NCBI GenBank assembly: GCA_012999515.1
Contig: JABEEB010000001.1
Coordinates: forward strand, 620,001-684,000
Direction of reading: 5' to 3'
Source: Salifodinibacter halophilus
GTDB taxonomy: Bacteria > Pseudomonadota > Gammaproteobacteria > Nevskiales > Salinisphaeraceae
DNA: 64,000 nucleotides
Shown here: positions 44,572 through 53,309 of the stretch, piece by piece
Layout of the letters: each line of letters opens with the position of its first letter
Position numbering within the stretch: position 1 is the stretch's first letter
Notes under the pieces: generated by a model
Told to the model about the DNA's origin: nothing
Database searches by the model: none
What the model saw: only the letters and a program-made list of their open reading frames with translations
Program-made: the position numbers and the translations under genes

Positions 44572-45567
44572 GTGAGTGAGATAAGCATTAGCAATTCGAG
44601 TGCCCCTAAGCCGACCGTTACGGTACTAGCCGGCGATAACGATGGCCCACCCGGCGTTGAACGCCTCTACGATCACGTCGATGCACGGATCGTATGCGAT
44701 GAGGCTGGATTAGCCGAGTCACTACCGGACAGCCAAATCGTTCTGGTTACAGACTTTCGTAGCGACGCCCTAGCCCGCACTTGGCCGCAAGCCAAAAATG
44801 TCGACTGGGTGCACGCCGCCAGTGCCGGCGTTGATCAATTGATGTTCGACGCCCTGCGCACCAGTGATGTAGCCATCACCAATGCTCAAGGCATATTCGA
44901 CCACGCAATCGCGGAGTATGTGCTCGGCGCGATCTTGTTCTTTGCCAAGGACACGCGCCATAACGTGGTGTACCAGCAGCAAAAACGCTGGGTACACCGC
45001 GATACCGAGACTATCGCCGATAAACGCGTGGTGGTTGCGGGCGCTGGCTCGATCGGACACGAAATCGGGGCACTGTGCCGCGCGGCCGGGATGGCTGTCG
45101 ACGGTGTGGCTAGCCGAGCGCGTGAAGGCGACGATGTCTTTGGCCGTATTCATGCAGCGGCCCATATCGACGATGTGCTCACCGAAGCCGATTACGTCGT
45201 CATCGCGGCACCTCTGACCGATGCCACCCGTCATTGGTTTGATGCCGCACGTTTCAACGCAATGCCACCCCATGCCCGCCTGATTAATATTGGGCGCGGA
45301 CCGATCGTCGTTACCGACGATTTAGTCGATGCATTGCAAAACAACCAAATCGCGGGGGCGGCACTCGATGTCTTCGAAAACGAGCCGCTGCCTGCGGATC
45401 ACCCGCTCTGGTCGATGGATAACGTGCTGCTCTCGCCCCATATGGCCGGTGATTTCGTGGGCTGGCGCGAAGCCTTGATCGACCAGTTTTTGGCGAACCT
45501 CGATCGCTGGCAAACCGGTCAGCCGTTATTCAACCCGGTCAACAAAAAAGCCGGCTATGCCGCTTGA
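44572..45567 (+). CDS. D-2-hydroxyacid dehydrogenase
   Basis: 331 residues from GTG 44572. VVVAGAGSIGHEIGALCRAAGM is the NAD-binding glycine motif, with INIGRGPIVVTDDL and the catalytic set including HMAG near PHMAGDF (His). NEPLPADHPLW follows the catalytic Glu region. The short GAGSIG dinucleotide site and length fit the glyoxylate/hydroxypyruvate reductase-like branch. The aldehyde dehydrogenase follows on the same strand. Confidence 0.9.
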   Translation: MSEISISNSSAPKPTVTVLAGDNDGPPGVERLYDHVDARIVCDEAGLAESLPDSQIVLVTDFRSDALARTWPQAKNVDWVHAASAGVDQLMFDALRTSDVAITNAQGIFDHAIAEYVLGAILFFAKDTRHNVVYQQQKRWVHRDTETIADKRVVVAGAGSIGHEIGALCRAAGMAVDGVASRAREGDDVFGRIHAAAHIDDVLTEADYVVIAAPLTDATRHWFDAARFNAMPPHARLINIGRGPIVVTDDLVDALQNNQIAGAALDVFENEPLPADHPLWSMDNVLLSPHMAGDFVGWREALIDQFLANLDRWQTGQPLFNPVNKKAGYAA

Positions 45568-45649
45568 ATCGCCGATTATGGCCACATACGTTCAATTCTG
45601 CGACACCGTTTAAAAAAGCGCATGAGCCATGCGCGAGGCTGACTATTCC

Positions 45650-47101
45650 ATGATCGACTCCCATCTTTTGACCAATATCGCCGGCTATGTTGATGGCAAC
45701 TGGTGCCAATCCGACGGCAATCAAACAGAGCCCGTCATCAACCCGGCGAACGGCGAAACGTTGACCGAATTCGGCGTTATGGGATCGGCCGAGACCGAAC
45801 GCGCCGTTGCCGCCGCAAAACGTGCCAACCAAAACCGGCGCGATTTGCAGACGCGGCGTCAATGGCTAAAAGACATCGGCGACGCCCTACGCGCAGAAAA
45901 ACGAGAAATTGGCCGCGTGCTCTGCCTGGAACACGGCAAACCCTGGCCGGAAGCGCAAGGCGAAGTCGAATATGCGGCGAGTTTTTTCGATTACTTCGCC
46001 GAAATCATCGACGAACTTGAACCTGAAACCCTGCCCGAGAACGCCAAGGGCTGCAGCTGGACGATCTATCACCGCCCGATCGGCGTCGCGGGTCTGATTA
46101 CACCGTGGAACTTCCCGATCGGCATGATCGCCAAGAAATTGGCGCCGGCACTAGCCGCCGACTGTCCGAGCGTGATCAAACCGGCCAACGAAACCCCGCT
46201 TACCACGATTACGCTCATGCAGCTCATCCACGAGCGACTGGACTTGCCATCCGGCATGGTCAATCTTGTCATGGGCAAATCCAGCGAGATCGGCAAAATA
46301 CTGACCGAATCGCCGGACGTTCCCATGATCTCGTTTACCGGCTCGACGGAAGTCGGACGCACCCTCATCGATCAAGGCAAAACGCAAGTCAAGAAAATGG
46401 GGCTGGAGCTCGGCGGTAACGCACCATTCATTGTCTGTAATGATGCGGATCTGGATGCGGCCGTCGATAACCTGATTGCCAACAAATTCCGTGGCAGTGG
46501 CCAAACTTGTGTGTGCGCGAACCGCATCTATGTGCAGAGCGACGTCTATCAAGAGTTTACGAACAAGCTTGTAGCCAAAATCAAAACCATGCGAGTCGGC
46601 GACGGCATGGATGACAATGTCGACATGGGACCACTGATCAATCGTAATGGCTTCGACAAGGTGCACGAGCACGTCGCGGATGCATTGAGCAAAGGCGCAA
46701 CCCTAGAAGCCGGTCAGCATCCGGACGAATTGTCGAGCGAGCGCAGCTTATTGTATCCGCCTACCGTCGTTAGCGGCGCGACGCACGCCATGCGATGCAC
46801 CCAGGAGGAAACATTCGGCCCACTGGTGCCGTTGATCCGCTTCGAAACCGACCAGGAAGTGGTAGAAGCTAGCAACGATACCGAGTTCGGCCTCGCGTCC
46901 TATGTGTTTTGCCAAGATACTGATCGCGCCCACGGGATCATCTCGCGACTTAGCTTCGGGCACTGCGGCTGGAACACCGGCACGGGGCCGACCGCACACG
47001 CACCTTTCGGCGGCATGAAACAGTCCGGTATCGGCCGTGAAGGGGGCCGCGACGGCCTAATCGAATTCACCGAAGCGCAATCCGTTCCCAACGGCGGTTA
47101 A
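45650..47101 (+). CDS. NAD(P)-dependent aldehyde dehydrogenase (succinate-semialdehyde type)
   Basis: About 483 residues. TPWNFPIGMIAKKLAPALAA is the nucleotide loop, SFTGSTEVGRTLIDQGK follows, the general base is in LELGGNAPFIVC and the catalytic Cys in RGSGQTCVCANRIYV. The final PFGGMKQSGIGREGG is typical of GabD. ATG 45650 starts the recognised fold; ATG 45629 is an alternative. With the acetylpolyamine amidohydrolase 21 bases downstream it suggests oxidation of 4-aminobutyraldehyde or succinate semialdehyde. Confidence 0.92.
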   Translation: MIDSHLLTNIAGYVDGNWCQSDGNQTEPVINPANGETLTEFGVMGSAETERAVAAAKRANQNRRDLQTRRQWLKDIGDALRAEKREIGRVLCLEHGKPWPEAQGEVEYAASFFDYFAEIIDELEPETLPENAKGCSWTIYHRPIGVAGLITPWNFPIGMIAKKLAPALAADCPSVIKPANETPLTTITLMQLIHERLDLPSGMVNLVMGKSSEIGKILTESPDVPMISFTGSTEVGRTLIDQGKTQVKKMGLELGGNAPFIVCNDADLDAAVDNLIANKFRGSGQTCVCANRIYVQSDVYQEFTNKLVAKIKTMRVGDGMDDNVDMGPLINRNGFDKVHEHVADALSKGATLEAGQHPDELSSERSLLYPPTVVSGATHAMRCTQEETFGPLVPLIRFETDQEVVEASNDTEFGLASYVFCQDTDRAHGIISRLSFGHCGWNTGTGPTAHAPFGGMKQSGIGREGGRDGLIEFTEAQSVPNGG

Positions 47102-47122
47102 CGCACAACTGCGGAGCCCACT

Positions 47123-48145
47123 GTGAAAGCTTTTTTCGACGACACCCAGAACCGCCACGAGCCAAAAAGCTACTTTACACGTGGGCAGATGCGTGCCCCA
47201 CAAGAATTGCCGGCGCGTACACCGCCCCTCATTAAAGGAGCGGAATCCGCGGGCCTGTCGGTCCAGGCACCCGCGGATTTCGGCATGGCACCTATCGCAG
47301 CGGTCCATGACCTCGGCTATCTGCGTTTTCTAGAATCCGCTCATCGGCGTTGGACCAGTGGCTCGGAAGATTGGGGCGACGAAGTGATGTCGAATATCTT
47401 CGTGCGCTCGCCCAACCCGCTACGTGGCATTCTAGCCGAAGCGGCCCGCTATCAAGCCGACGGCAGTTCGCCAATCGGTGCCGGAACATGGGAAGCCGCT
47501 TATGCGTCGGCACAAACCGCGGTTACGGCCGCAGACTCGGTCGCTCGCGGCGAACCGGCCGCGTATGGCGTATGTCGGCCACCGGGCCATCACGCGCGCC
47601 ACGATGGTGCCGGCGGCTTCTGCTTTTTGAACAACGCGGCCATCGCCGCCGAGTGGCTACGCGGCTGCGGTTTTAGCCGAGTAGCTATTCTCGATCCGGA
47701 TATCCACCACGGTCAGGGTATCCAAGAAATATTTTACGAGCGTGCCGACGTTCTCTATATCTCGATTCATGCTGACCCGACAAACTTCTACCCAGTGGTT
47801 ACTGGCTTTGAGGACGAACGTGGCAGCGGCCCCGGATACGGCGTTAATATCAACCTACCCATGCCGCACGGCTCCTCAGCGTCGGCCTTTTTCGATCGCC
47901 TGAACGAAGCCCTCACCGCAATTCGTTTGTTTGCTGCCGATGCCTTTGTGCTACCGCTTGGCTTCGACACCTATAAAAACGATCCCCAGTCCAAGGTAGA
48001 CGTGGATAGCGACGATTTCACGCGGCTGGGCGCTTTAGTGCGCCAACTCGATCTGCCCACGGTTGTTTTACAAGAAGGCGGCTACGACGTCGACAGCCTG
48101 TCCGTAAACGCCGAGCGTTTTCTGACCGGGTTGCGCAGCACCTAG
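47123..48145 (+). CDS. histone-deacetylase family protein, acetylpolyamine amidohydrolase
   Basis: 340 residues from GTG 47123. CRPPGHHARHDGAGGFCFLN is the active-site loop with catalytic His pair, AILDPDIHHGQGIQEIF supplies zinc ligands Asp and His, and LPLGFDTYKNDPQSK the third Asp. FFDDTQNRHEP at the N-terminus and the length match the Mycoplana-type acetylpolyamine amidohydrolase. It frees acetate from acetylputrescine or similar. It lies in tandem with the aldehyde dehydrogenase. Confidence 0.92.
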   Translation: MKAFFDDTQNRHEPKSYFTRGQMRAPQELPARTPPLIKGAESAGLSVQAPADFGMAPIAAVHDLGYLRFLESAHRRWTSGSEDWGDEVMSNIFVRSPNPLRGILAEAARYQADGSSPIGAGTWEAAYASAQTAVTAADSVARGEPAAYGVCRPPGHHARHDGAGGFCFLNNAAIAAEWLRGCGFSRVAILDPDIHHGQGIQEIFYERADVLYISIHADPTNFYPVVTGFEDERGSGPGYGVNINLPMPHGSSASAFFDRLNEALTAIRLFAADAFVLPLGFDTYKNDPQSKVDVDSDDFTRLGALVRQLDLPTVVLQEGGYDVDSLSVNAERFLTGLRST

Positions 48146-48184
48146 CGTCGGTCTAACGACCGCCAGCTGCCACACCACCCGGCC

Positions 48185-48208
48185 AAAGGCGGGTTATACG
48201 CCGCCTTT
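48185..48208. terminator. convergent terminator between the amidohydrolase and hsp20 genes
   Basis: AAAGGCGG (48185-48192) and CCGCCTTT (48201-48208) form an 8-base stem with flanking A/T residues, so the fold carries a short U-tract when read from either strand. It sits between two convergent genes and probably serves both. Confidence 0.7.
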
Positions 48209-48247
48209 TGACGCCGTGGTGCTCAACCTCCTGGCCTACGCCAAGCT

Positions 48248-48748
48248 CTAACTATCCCCTTTCGCGGTGATCGAAATGTCGTTGGTTTTCGATGCAGCGC
48301 CGCCAGCAATGACGATCTCGAGCAAGCCGTTGTGCGTGTGTGCTGTCACATCATTGGACTTTACGCCGTCCGGCAGCATCATGTCGCGACGGAAATCACC
48401 GTAACTCCGCTCGCGCGCGTAATACGCCACATGATCCTCATCGAGCTCACTGTGCCGTTCGCCGGAGATCGTCAGCACACCATTGGTCACGGCCAGATGG
48501 ATATCATCCTGGCGAACACCCGGCACCTCGCAGCGAATCACCAGATCATTCCCTTGAGCGAAAATATCGGCTAGCGGAATATAAGCGTGCGAGTGCGCGG
48601 CGGCACCGCTATTGGCGGCGCTGGCGTCGCCCCCACTGTGCTGCAACATGAACTGTGTCTGCGCACGATTCATCTCACTCATGAAATCCATGAAGCCGCG
48701 GAACGGTTTATGCTCTCGACGGCTGGAGGAACTCGTTTTCTTAGCCAT
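48248..48748 (-). CDS. small heat-shock protein, Hsp20 family
   Basis: 166 residues. The alpha-crystallin domain runs from about residue 55: NDLVIRCEVPGVRQDDIHLA, LTISGERH, YARERSYGDFRRDMMLPDGV and NGLLEIVI (the A-x-x-x-n-GvL element). The N-terminus is Met- and Gln-rich (MSEMNRAQTQFMLQHSGG). It holds unfolding proteins during heat or salt stress. GAGGAG stands before ATG 48748, and a long hairpin lies in the upstream leader. Confidence 0.93.
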   Translation of the reverse strand: MAKKTSSSSRREHKPFRGFMDFMSEMNRAQTQFMLQHSGGDASAANSGAAAHSHAYIPLADIFAQGNDLVIRCEVPGVRQDDIHLAVTNGVLTISGERHSELDEDHVAYYARERSYGDFRRDMMLPDGVKSNDVTAHTHNGLLEIVIAGGAASKTNDISITAKGDS

Positions 48749-48807
48749 AATGTCTACTCCTCGGTCTCAAATAACGCTAAGTCGATATCACCGAACGGGC
48801 GAGATTA

Positions 48808-48844
48808 CCCACCGAACCACTATTTCATGACGTGGTTCGGTGGG
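48808..48844. terminator. 13-base-pair hairpin between the BCCT and hsp20 genes
   Basis: CCCACCGAACCAC (48808-48820) pairs perfectly with GTGGTTCGGTGGG (48832-48844) around an 11-base loop. It follows the BCCT stop by 50 bases and precedes hsp20 by 60. It may end the BCCT message or form part of the hsp20 leader. No U-run follows on either strand. It shares its core with the hairpin at 36870. Confidence 0.6.
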
Positions 48845-48894
48845 AACACCTCGCGCTAGACACCTTTCCTTAGCGCTCTAATTGTTGGTATGCG

Positions 48895-50472
48895 CTATCG
48901 GGCTGACGCGGACGCTCGCCGCTCGGTATTGGGCGTTTTATCGCTCATATCCTCCTCACTCAAAGACTTGAACAACGACCAACACATCACGAGTAAAACG
49001 ATACAAAACGGCAGCCCGGTCGTAACTGCCGCGGTTTGAAGCGAACTCAACGCATTACCGCCGCCGAGCGATCCCGCAATGAGCAACACCGCTGCAGTCA
49101 CACCTTCCATGATCGCCCAGAAAGCGCGTTGCTGCCAGATCGGATTGGGATCGCCGCCGTTGGTCAGAATATCGATGACCAATGACCCCGAGTCGGACGA
49201 TGTGGCGAAGAACAGTGTCACCACAATAACGGCGATTAACCCTGCAATTACCGACACAATCGATCCCACCGGCAATTGATTCATGAGCACGAAGATCGCC
49301 TGTGGCGCGCTCGCGCTCTGCAGCGCCTTGTCACCGCCTTCAAGCATGTAGTGGAGCGCGGTACGGCCAAATATCACAAACCAAATAACCGAAGCACCGG
49401 ATGGGATCAGCAGTGTGCCGAGGATGAACTTGCGAATTGAATAGCCGTAGGAAATGCGAGCCAGGAACAGCCCAACAAACGGCGACCAGGATATCCACCA
49501 TCCCCAGTAAAACAGTGTCCACGCCTGCTGGAACTGGAGTCCTTCACCCTTAGTCCATAACTGCAGCGAGGTATTGACATAATGCTGCAGATAGTAGCCA
49601 GTATCGGTCATGATGTTCGCGAGGATATAAAGCGTCGGGCCAACAATGAACACGAACAACGCAAGCCCGATAGCCAGCCACATATTAATGACTGACAGGC
49701 GCCGCACGCCCGCATCAACGCCTAACATGACACTCATGATCGCCACGATTTCGACGACAAGGATAATCAGAAGCTCAGTCGCCAAGTTCCCGGGAATACC
49801 GAATAACGTGTTCAAACCGGCAGCAATCTGATCCGCGCCGAGACCGATCGACGTGGCCAAGCCGAAAAGCGTTCCGAAAACAGCCAACACATCGATGGCG
49901 TGGCCAATCGGACCGTAGATGCGGTCGCCAATGAGTGGATAAAACGCAGCGGCGGGCTTGAGCGGTAAACCACGTCGGTAGGAAAAATATCCGAGCGACA
50001 GACCAAGCACGATATAGACGGCCCAAGGCTGAAGACACCAGTGGAAGAACGTCCAATTCATGGCTGCGGTCGCAGCACTCTCGGTCCCGCCAGTACTTAC
50101 CGGCGGATTCTTGAAATGCATGATCGGCTCAGAGACGCCGTAATAAACCAGTCCGATCCCCATACCGCAGGTGAACATCATGGATATCCACGACCAGGTA
50201 TCGAACTCCGGCTTGGCGTTATCGGGACCAAGCTTGAGGGTCCCCCAGCGGCTGAGCGCGATGAATATCACAAAGATGACGAACGTCGCTGTCGAGAACA
50301 CATACAACCAACCGAAATAGGTCGTAATGAAGCTCAGGACCGCGTTAGCAACCGCGCTGAAGCCTTTCGGAAATATCGATGCAATGATTACGAGCGTAAA
50401 CAGCAGAATAACCGATGTGATAAACACCGGCGGGTTCGTGTGCTCGTTCAAATATGCTTTTACTTTGTCCAT
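48895..50472 (-). CDS. BCCT family betaine/carnitine/choline transporter
   Basis: 525 residues, twelve spans. TCGMGIGLVYYGVSEP is the glycine stretch of the sodium/substrate path, and YWGWWISWSPFVGLFLARIS is the BCCT signature with its tryptophan cage. FFATSSDSGSLVIDILTNGG follows. The GIG core fits Na+- rather than H+-driven uptake. AAGGAG precedes ATG 50472. It is divergent from a betaine-type binding protein, which points to osmoprotectant uptake. The C-terminal tail is only about 25 residues. Confidence 0.94.
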   Translation of the reverse strand: MDKVKAYLNEHTNPPVFITSVILLFTLVIIASIFPKGFSAVANAVLSFITTYFGWLYVFSTATFVIFVIFIALSRWGTLKLGPDNAKPEFDTWSWISMMFTCGMGIGLVYYGVSEPIMHFKNPPVSTGGTESAATAAMNWTFFHWCLQPWAVYIVLGLSLGYFSYRRGLPLKPAAAFYPLIGDRIYGPIGHAIDVLAVFGTLFGLATSIGLGADQIAAGLNTLFGIPGNLATELLIILVVEIVAIMSVMLGVDAGVRRLSVINMWLAIGLALFVFIVGPTLYILANIMTDTGYYLQHYVNTSLQLWTKGEGLQFQQAWTLFYWGWWISWSPFVGLFLARISYGYSIRKFILGTLLIPSGASVIWFVIFGRTALHYMLEGGDKALQSASAPQAIFVLMNQLPVGSIVSVIAGLIAVIVVTLFFATSSDSGSLVIDILTNGGDPNPIWQQRAFWAIMEGVTAAVLLIAGSLGGGNALSSLQTAAVTTGLPFCIVLLVMCWSLFKSLSEEDMSDKTPNTERRASASAR

Positions 50473-50919
50473 CGGGGCACGTCTCCTTCGACGGGCGTAT
50501 ACGCGCAGCGGCAGTCACTCCGAACGAAACAGGCCAGAGCGGGATGCCGACTCCACGCAAGTTTATAGTTAGCTGAACTTGGAAAATCTCCCTCTAGCGA
50601 GCCGCCAATAGCGACACCGTTAGCCATAGAGCCTGATTCCACCAAGGTCGTCAAGGCCGACGGTGTCGGGCTCAAGGCGCGCCACAGGCTTATCCGCCTG
50701 CAAACATAAGTACTCTCGGACACGCTTACGTTTCCCGTTAACATGCGATTTCCCCATGTTGACACGCGTTCTCTGAACGTCGGATATCGATTCAGAAAAC
50801 ACGCCAAACGCTCGATACCAATCGGCCGAGCGATGGACTCTACAACTAATTGGTCAGATGGCAACCCCTCCCCCATCGTCTAGACTCCTAGAAAGCTGTC
50901 GATAATTAAGGATTCCGCT
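50473..50919. other. divergent control region of the betaine genes
   Basis: About 450 bases between BCCT and the binding protein. A minus frame at 50460-50876 has no recognisable features and overlaps the BCCT start, so I do not call it. TTGACA occurs at 50759-50764 without a good -10 at the correct distance. A role in osmotic control of both genes is an inference from position. Confidence 0.4.
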
Positions 50920-51897
50920 ATGGCGTCAAAAAACGATTATGAAATCACCAAGCGTGGCGATACCGGCATAACCCGTCGTGGGCTTTTCCGCTGGAGCGGC
51001 GCCGCCGTCGGTAGCACTCTATTGGCTGGTAGTGGCATTGGGCGCGCCATTGCCGACACTTCTAAGACCTTGACGATCGGCAACATTGGCTGGGTCGAAG
51101 ATGTCGCTCTTAGTCACCTGACCAAAGTCATTCTCGAAGATCATTTCGGATACCAAGTCAATGTCGTCAGCAAAAGCGTTGACGACTTGTTTGCAGGCGT
51201 AGCCGATGGTTCGATCGATACGTTTCAAGACGTTTGGCTTCCCCAAACGCACAAACCCTATTGGCAAGAATACGGCGATCAGATTCAACGCTTGGCGCCC
51301 TGGTATCAGGGCCGCGCCACGCTCGGCCTGACTGTCCCCGACTATGTACAAGCCAAAAGCATCTCTGATCTGACGCCGTATGGCGAACAATTCGATCACA
51401 AGATCGTGGGTGTCGAACCGGGCGCTGGTGAGACACGTATCATCAAAAACGATGTCATGCCGGGCTACAATCTTGACGATTACACGTATGAAGCTGGCTC
51501 CACGCAGCATATGCTGAAAAAGCTGGACCAGGCCATCAGTGAGCGTGAACCGATTGTGGTAGCGCTGTATCGTCCACACTGGGCGTTCAACGTCTATAAC
51601 CTGCGTTATCTAAACGATCCGAAGAACCTGATCAGCAACCTGAACGATCGCCTTTACACGATTGTTCGAAAAGGACTTTCATCCGATACCCCGGAAGCTT
51701 ACGCGCTTTTGGAATCGATTAACCTGAGCCCATCACAACTCGGGCAGCTGGAGCTAGCGATTCAAAGCGCGGATGGCCCCACGCAAGGTGTTCGTAATTG
51801 GCTCGCCGGTGATCGAGCGTTCGGCTCCAACAAGAGCGTCAATAAACAGTTGGTCGAGCCCTGGATCAACGCTGCACGCGCCGCAGCGAAAAAATAA
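50920..51897 (+). CDS. glycine betaine/proline-type substrate-binding protein, Tat-exported
   Basis: 325 residues. The N-terminus has twin arginines, ITRRGLFRWSG, then a hydrophobic stretch and GRAIA cleavage region, a Tat signal. The OpuAC/ProX domain has GNIGWVEDVALSHLTKVIL, DTFQDVWLPQTHKPYW and ALYRPHWAFN, with aromatic residues suited to a betaine cage. No ATPase or permease gene of a ProU/OpuA system is near, so it is an orphan here. AAGGA precedes ATG 50920. It is followed by an intrinsic terminator. Confidence 0.9.
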   Translation: MASKNDYEITKRGDTGITRRGLFRWSGAAVGSTLLAGSGIGRAIADTSKTLTIGNIGWVEDVALSHLTKVILEDHFGYQVNVVSKSVDDLFAGVADGSIDTFQDVWLPQTHKPYWQEYGDQIQRLAPWYQGRATLGLTVPDYVQAKSISDLTPYGEQFDHKIVGVEPGAGETRIIKNDVMPGYNLDDYTYEAGSTQHMLKKLDQAISEREPIVVALYRPHWAFNVYNLRYLNDPKNLISNLNDRLYTIVRKGLSSDTPEAYALLESINLSPSQLGQLELAIQSADGPTQGVRNWLAGDRAFGSNKSVNKQLVEPWINAARAAAKK

Positions 51898-51924
51898 ACG
51901 ACCAAGCCTTTTAACCGTCCTATG

Positions 51925-51962
51925 GCCCCGCTTCGCCCTTATCGGCGTCGCGGGGTTTTTTT
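51925..51962 (+). terminator. intrinsic terminator of the binding-protein gene
   Basis: GCCCCGC (51925-51931) pairs with GCGGGG(T) (51950-51956), with an inner CGCC/GGCG pairing, followed by a run of seven T residues. It is the clearest rho-independent terminator in the window, reading on the + strand. Confidence 0.9.
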
Positions 51963-51967
51963 GTGGC

Positions 51968-53041
51968 CTAGGTATCGTCTGCCGCAGACGATTCGGCGTT
52001 CTGCCGTGGCCAAGCACGTATGACGGCGTGGACGACCGTCGCCAGTGGGATGGCGAAAAACACGCCCCAGAACCCCCAGATACCGCCAAAGAACAGTACC
52101 GAGACGATGATGGCCACGGGATGCAGATTAACGGCCTCCGAGAACAAAATCGGGACTAGCAGATTACCGTCGAGCATCTGTAGCACGATATAAGCCAGAA
52201 GCACGTAAAACGTGTGGGCGTGCATGCCCCATTGCGCGTAAGCAACAACCATGACCGGCAATGTCATGCTGAATGCACCAACATACGGGATCAAAACCGA
52301 GAAACCGACCACCCAAGACAACAACATCGCGTAGTTGAGACCGAGTGTAATGAAAACCAGGTAAGCCGTGATCCAAACAATGAGGATTTCCACCGCCTTG
52401 CCTCGGATGTAATAGATCAGCTGGACATTAACCTCCAACCACACGCGCCGAATCAGTGCGCTATTAGCAGGCACGAAACTGCCGAACCAACGCAGCACGC
52501 GCTGTTTATCACGCAGAATGAAAAACACCATCAACGGCACCAGGATCAAATACACGCCGGTGTAGAGAATGCCAAGTCCAACCACCCACGAGCGACTAAG
52601 TATCTCGCTACGCAGCGGCCCTGCATCAAAGGACGTGCTGTTGATGATGGCGTCGATCTGACCATGCGTGATCAATGTCGGATAGCGTTCCGGCAACGTA
52701 GAAATCCAATGCTGAATCTTGGCTGCGAGCTCCGGAATCTGCTGAACGATTTGGCCCGCCTGCTGCGTCAGCAACGGCAGCAATGCAAACAGCACCCAAC
52801 CTGCACCGACAAGTAATGCGACCGAGACCATTCCCGCCGAAAGGCTGCGCGGCAATCGCAAACGAACCAGATACTCGACCGGCTTATCAAGCAGATAGGC
52901 AAGCACGACTGCCGCAAATACGGGCGCTAATACGGATCCCAACACCAAAATCGCGATCAAGCCCGCGACCAATATCAGTATCAACGCGACCACTTGTGGA
53001 TCGGAAAAATGGCGCGTTAACCACGCGCGAATTACGTTCAT
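51968..53041 (-). CDS. AI-2E family permease (second copy)
   Basis: About 357 residues from ATG 53041, which has GGGAG a few bases before it; a TTG at 53059 is a weaker start. Two N-terminal spans, a polar region with ELAAKIQHWISTLPERYPTL, then the conserved block VGFSVLIPYVGAFSMTLPVM and LDGNLLVPILFSEAVNLHPV. This is the PerM subgroup, closer to E. coli PerM than the protein at 21761. The substrate is unknown. It ends the betaine neighbourhood. Confidence 0.92.
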   Translation of the reverse strand: MNVIRAWLTRHFSDPQVVALILILVAGLIAILVLGSVLAPVFAAVVLAYLLDKPVEYLVRLRLPRSLSAGMVSVALLVGAGWVLFALLPLLTQQAGQIVQQIPELAAKIQHWISTLPERYPTLITHGQIDAIINSTSFDAGPLRSEILSRSWVVGLGILYTGVYLILVPLMVFFILRDKQRVLRWFGSFVPANSALIRRVWLEVNVQLIYYIRGKAVEILIVWITAYLVFITLGLNYAMLLSWVVGFSVLIPYVGAFSMTLPVMVVAYAQWGMHAHTFYVLLAYIVLQMLDGNLLVPILFSEAVNLHPVAIIVSVLFFGGIWGFWGVFFAIPLATVVHAVIRAWPRQNAESSAADDT

Positions 53042-53309
53042 GCCGCTCCCGTCATTCAACTACCAACATATCGAGAGAAATGGTCAGGATGCATAGTTTA
53101 GACGTCGCCATGATTGATGTGGCAAGTGCCGACAAATCCGGATCGCGAATACGCTTGTAGGCAACCAGCCAGCGCCGCGAATGCATCGGATGACGCGTAA
53201 AATTTGGCATACTGACGTATCTTGATACATCCGCTTCATCCCTCGAATCCCGCGAACGCGCCAGTGCGGCTGCGGTCTCATTCGTAATGCACCTCTACGA
53301 GCGAGCGTC

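Noticed and set aside
50460-50876. 138-codon minus frame before the BCCT gene
   Set aside because: It has no domain features and overlaps the BCCT ribosome site; it looks like chance openness.
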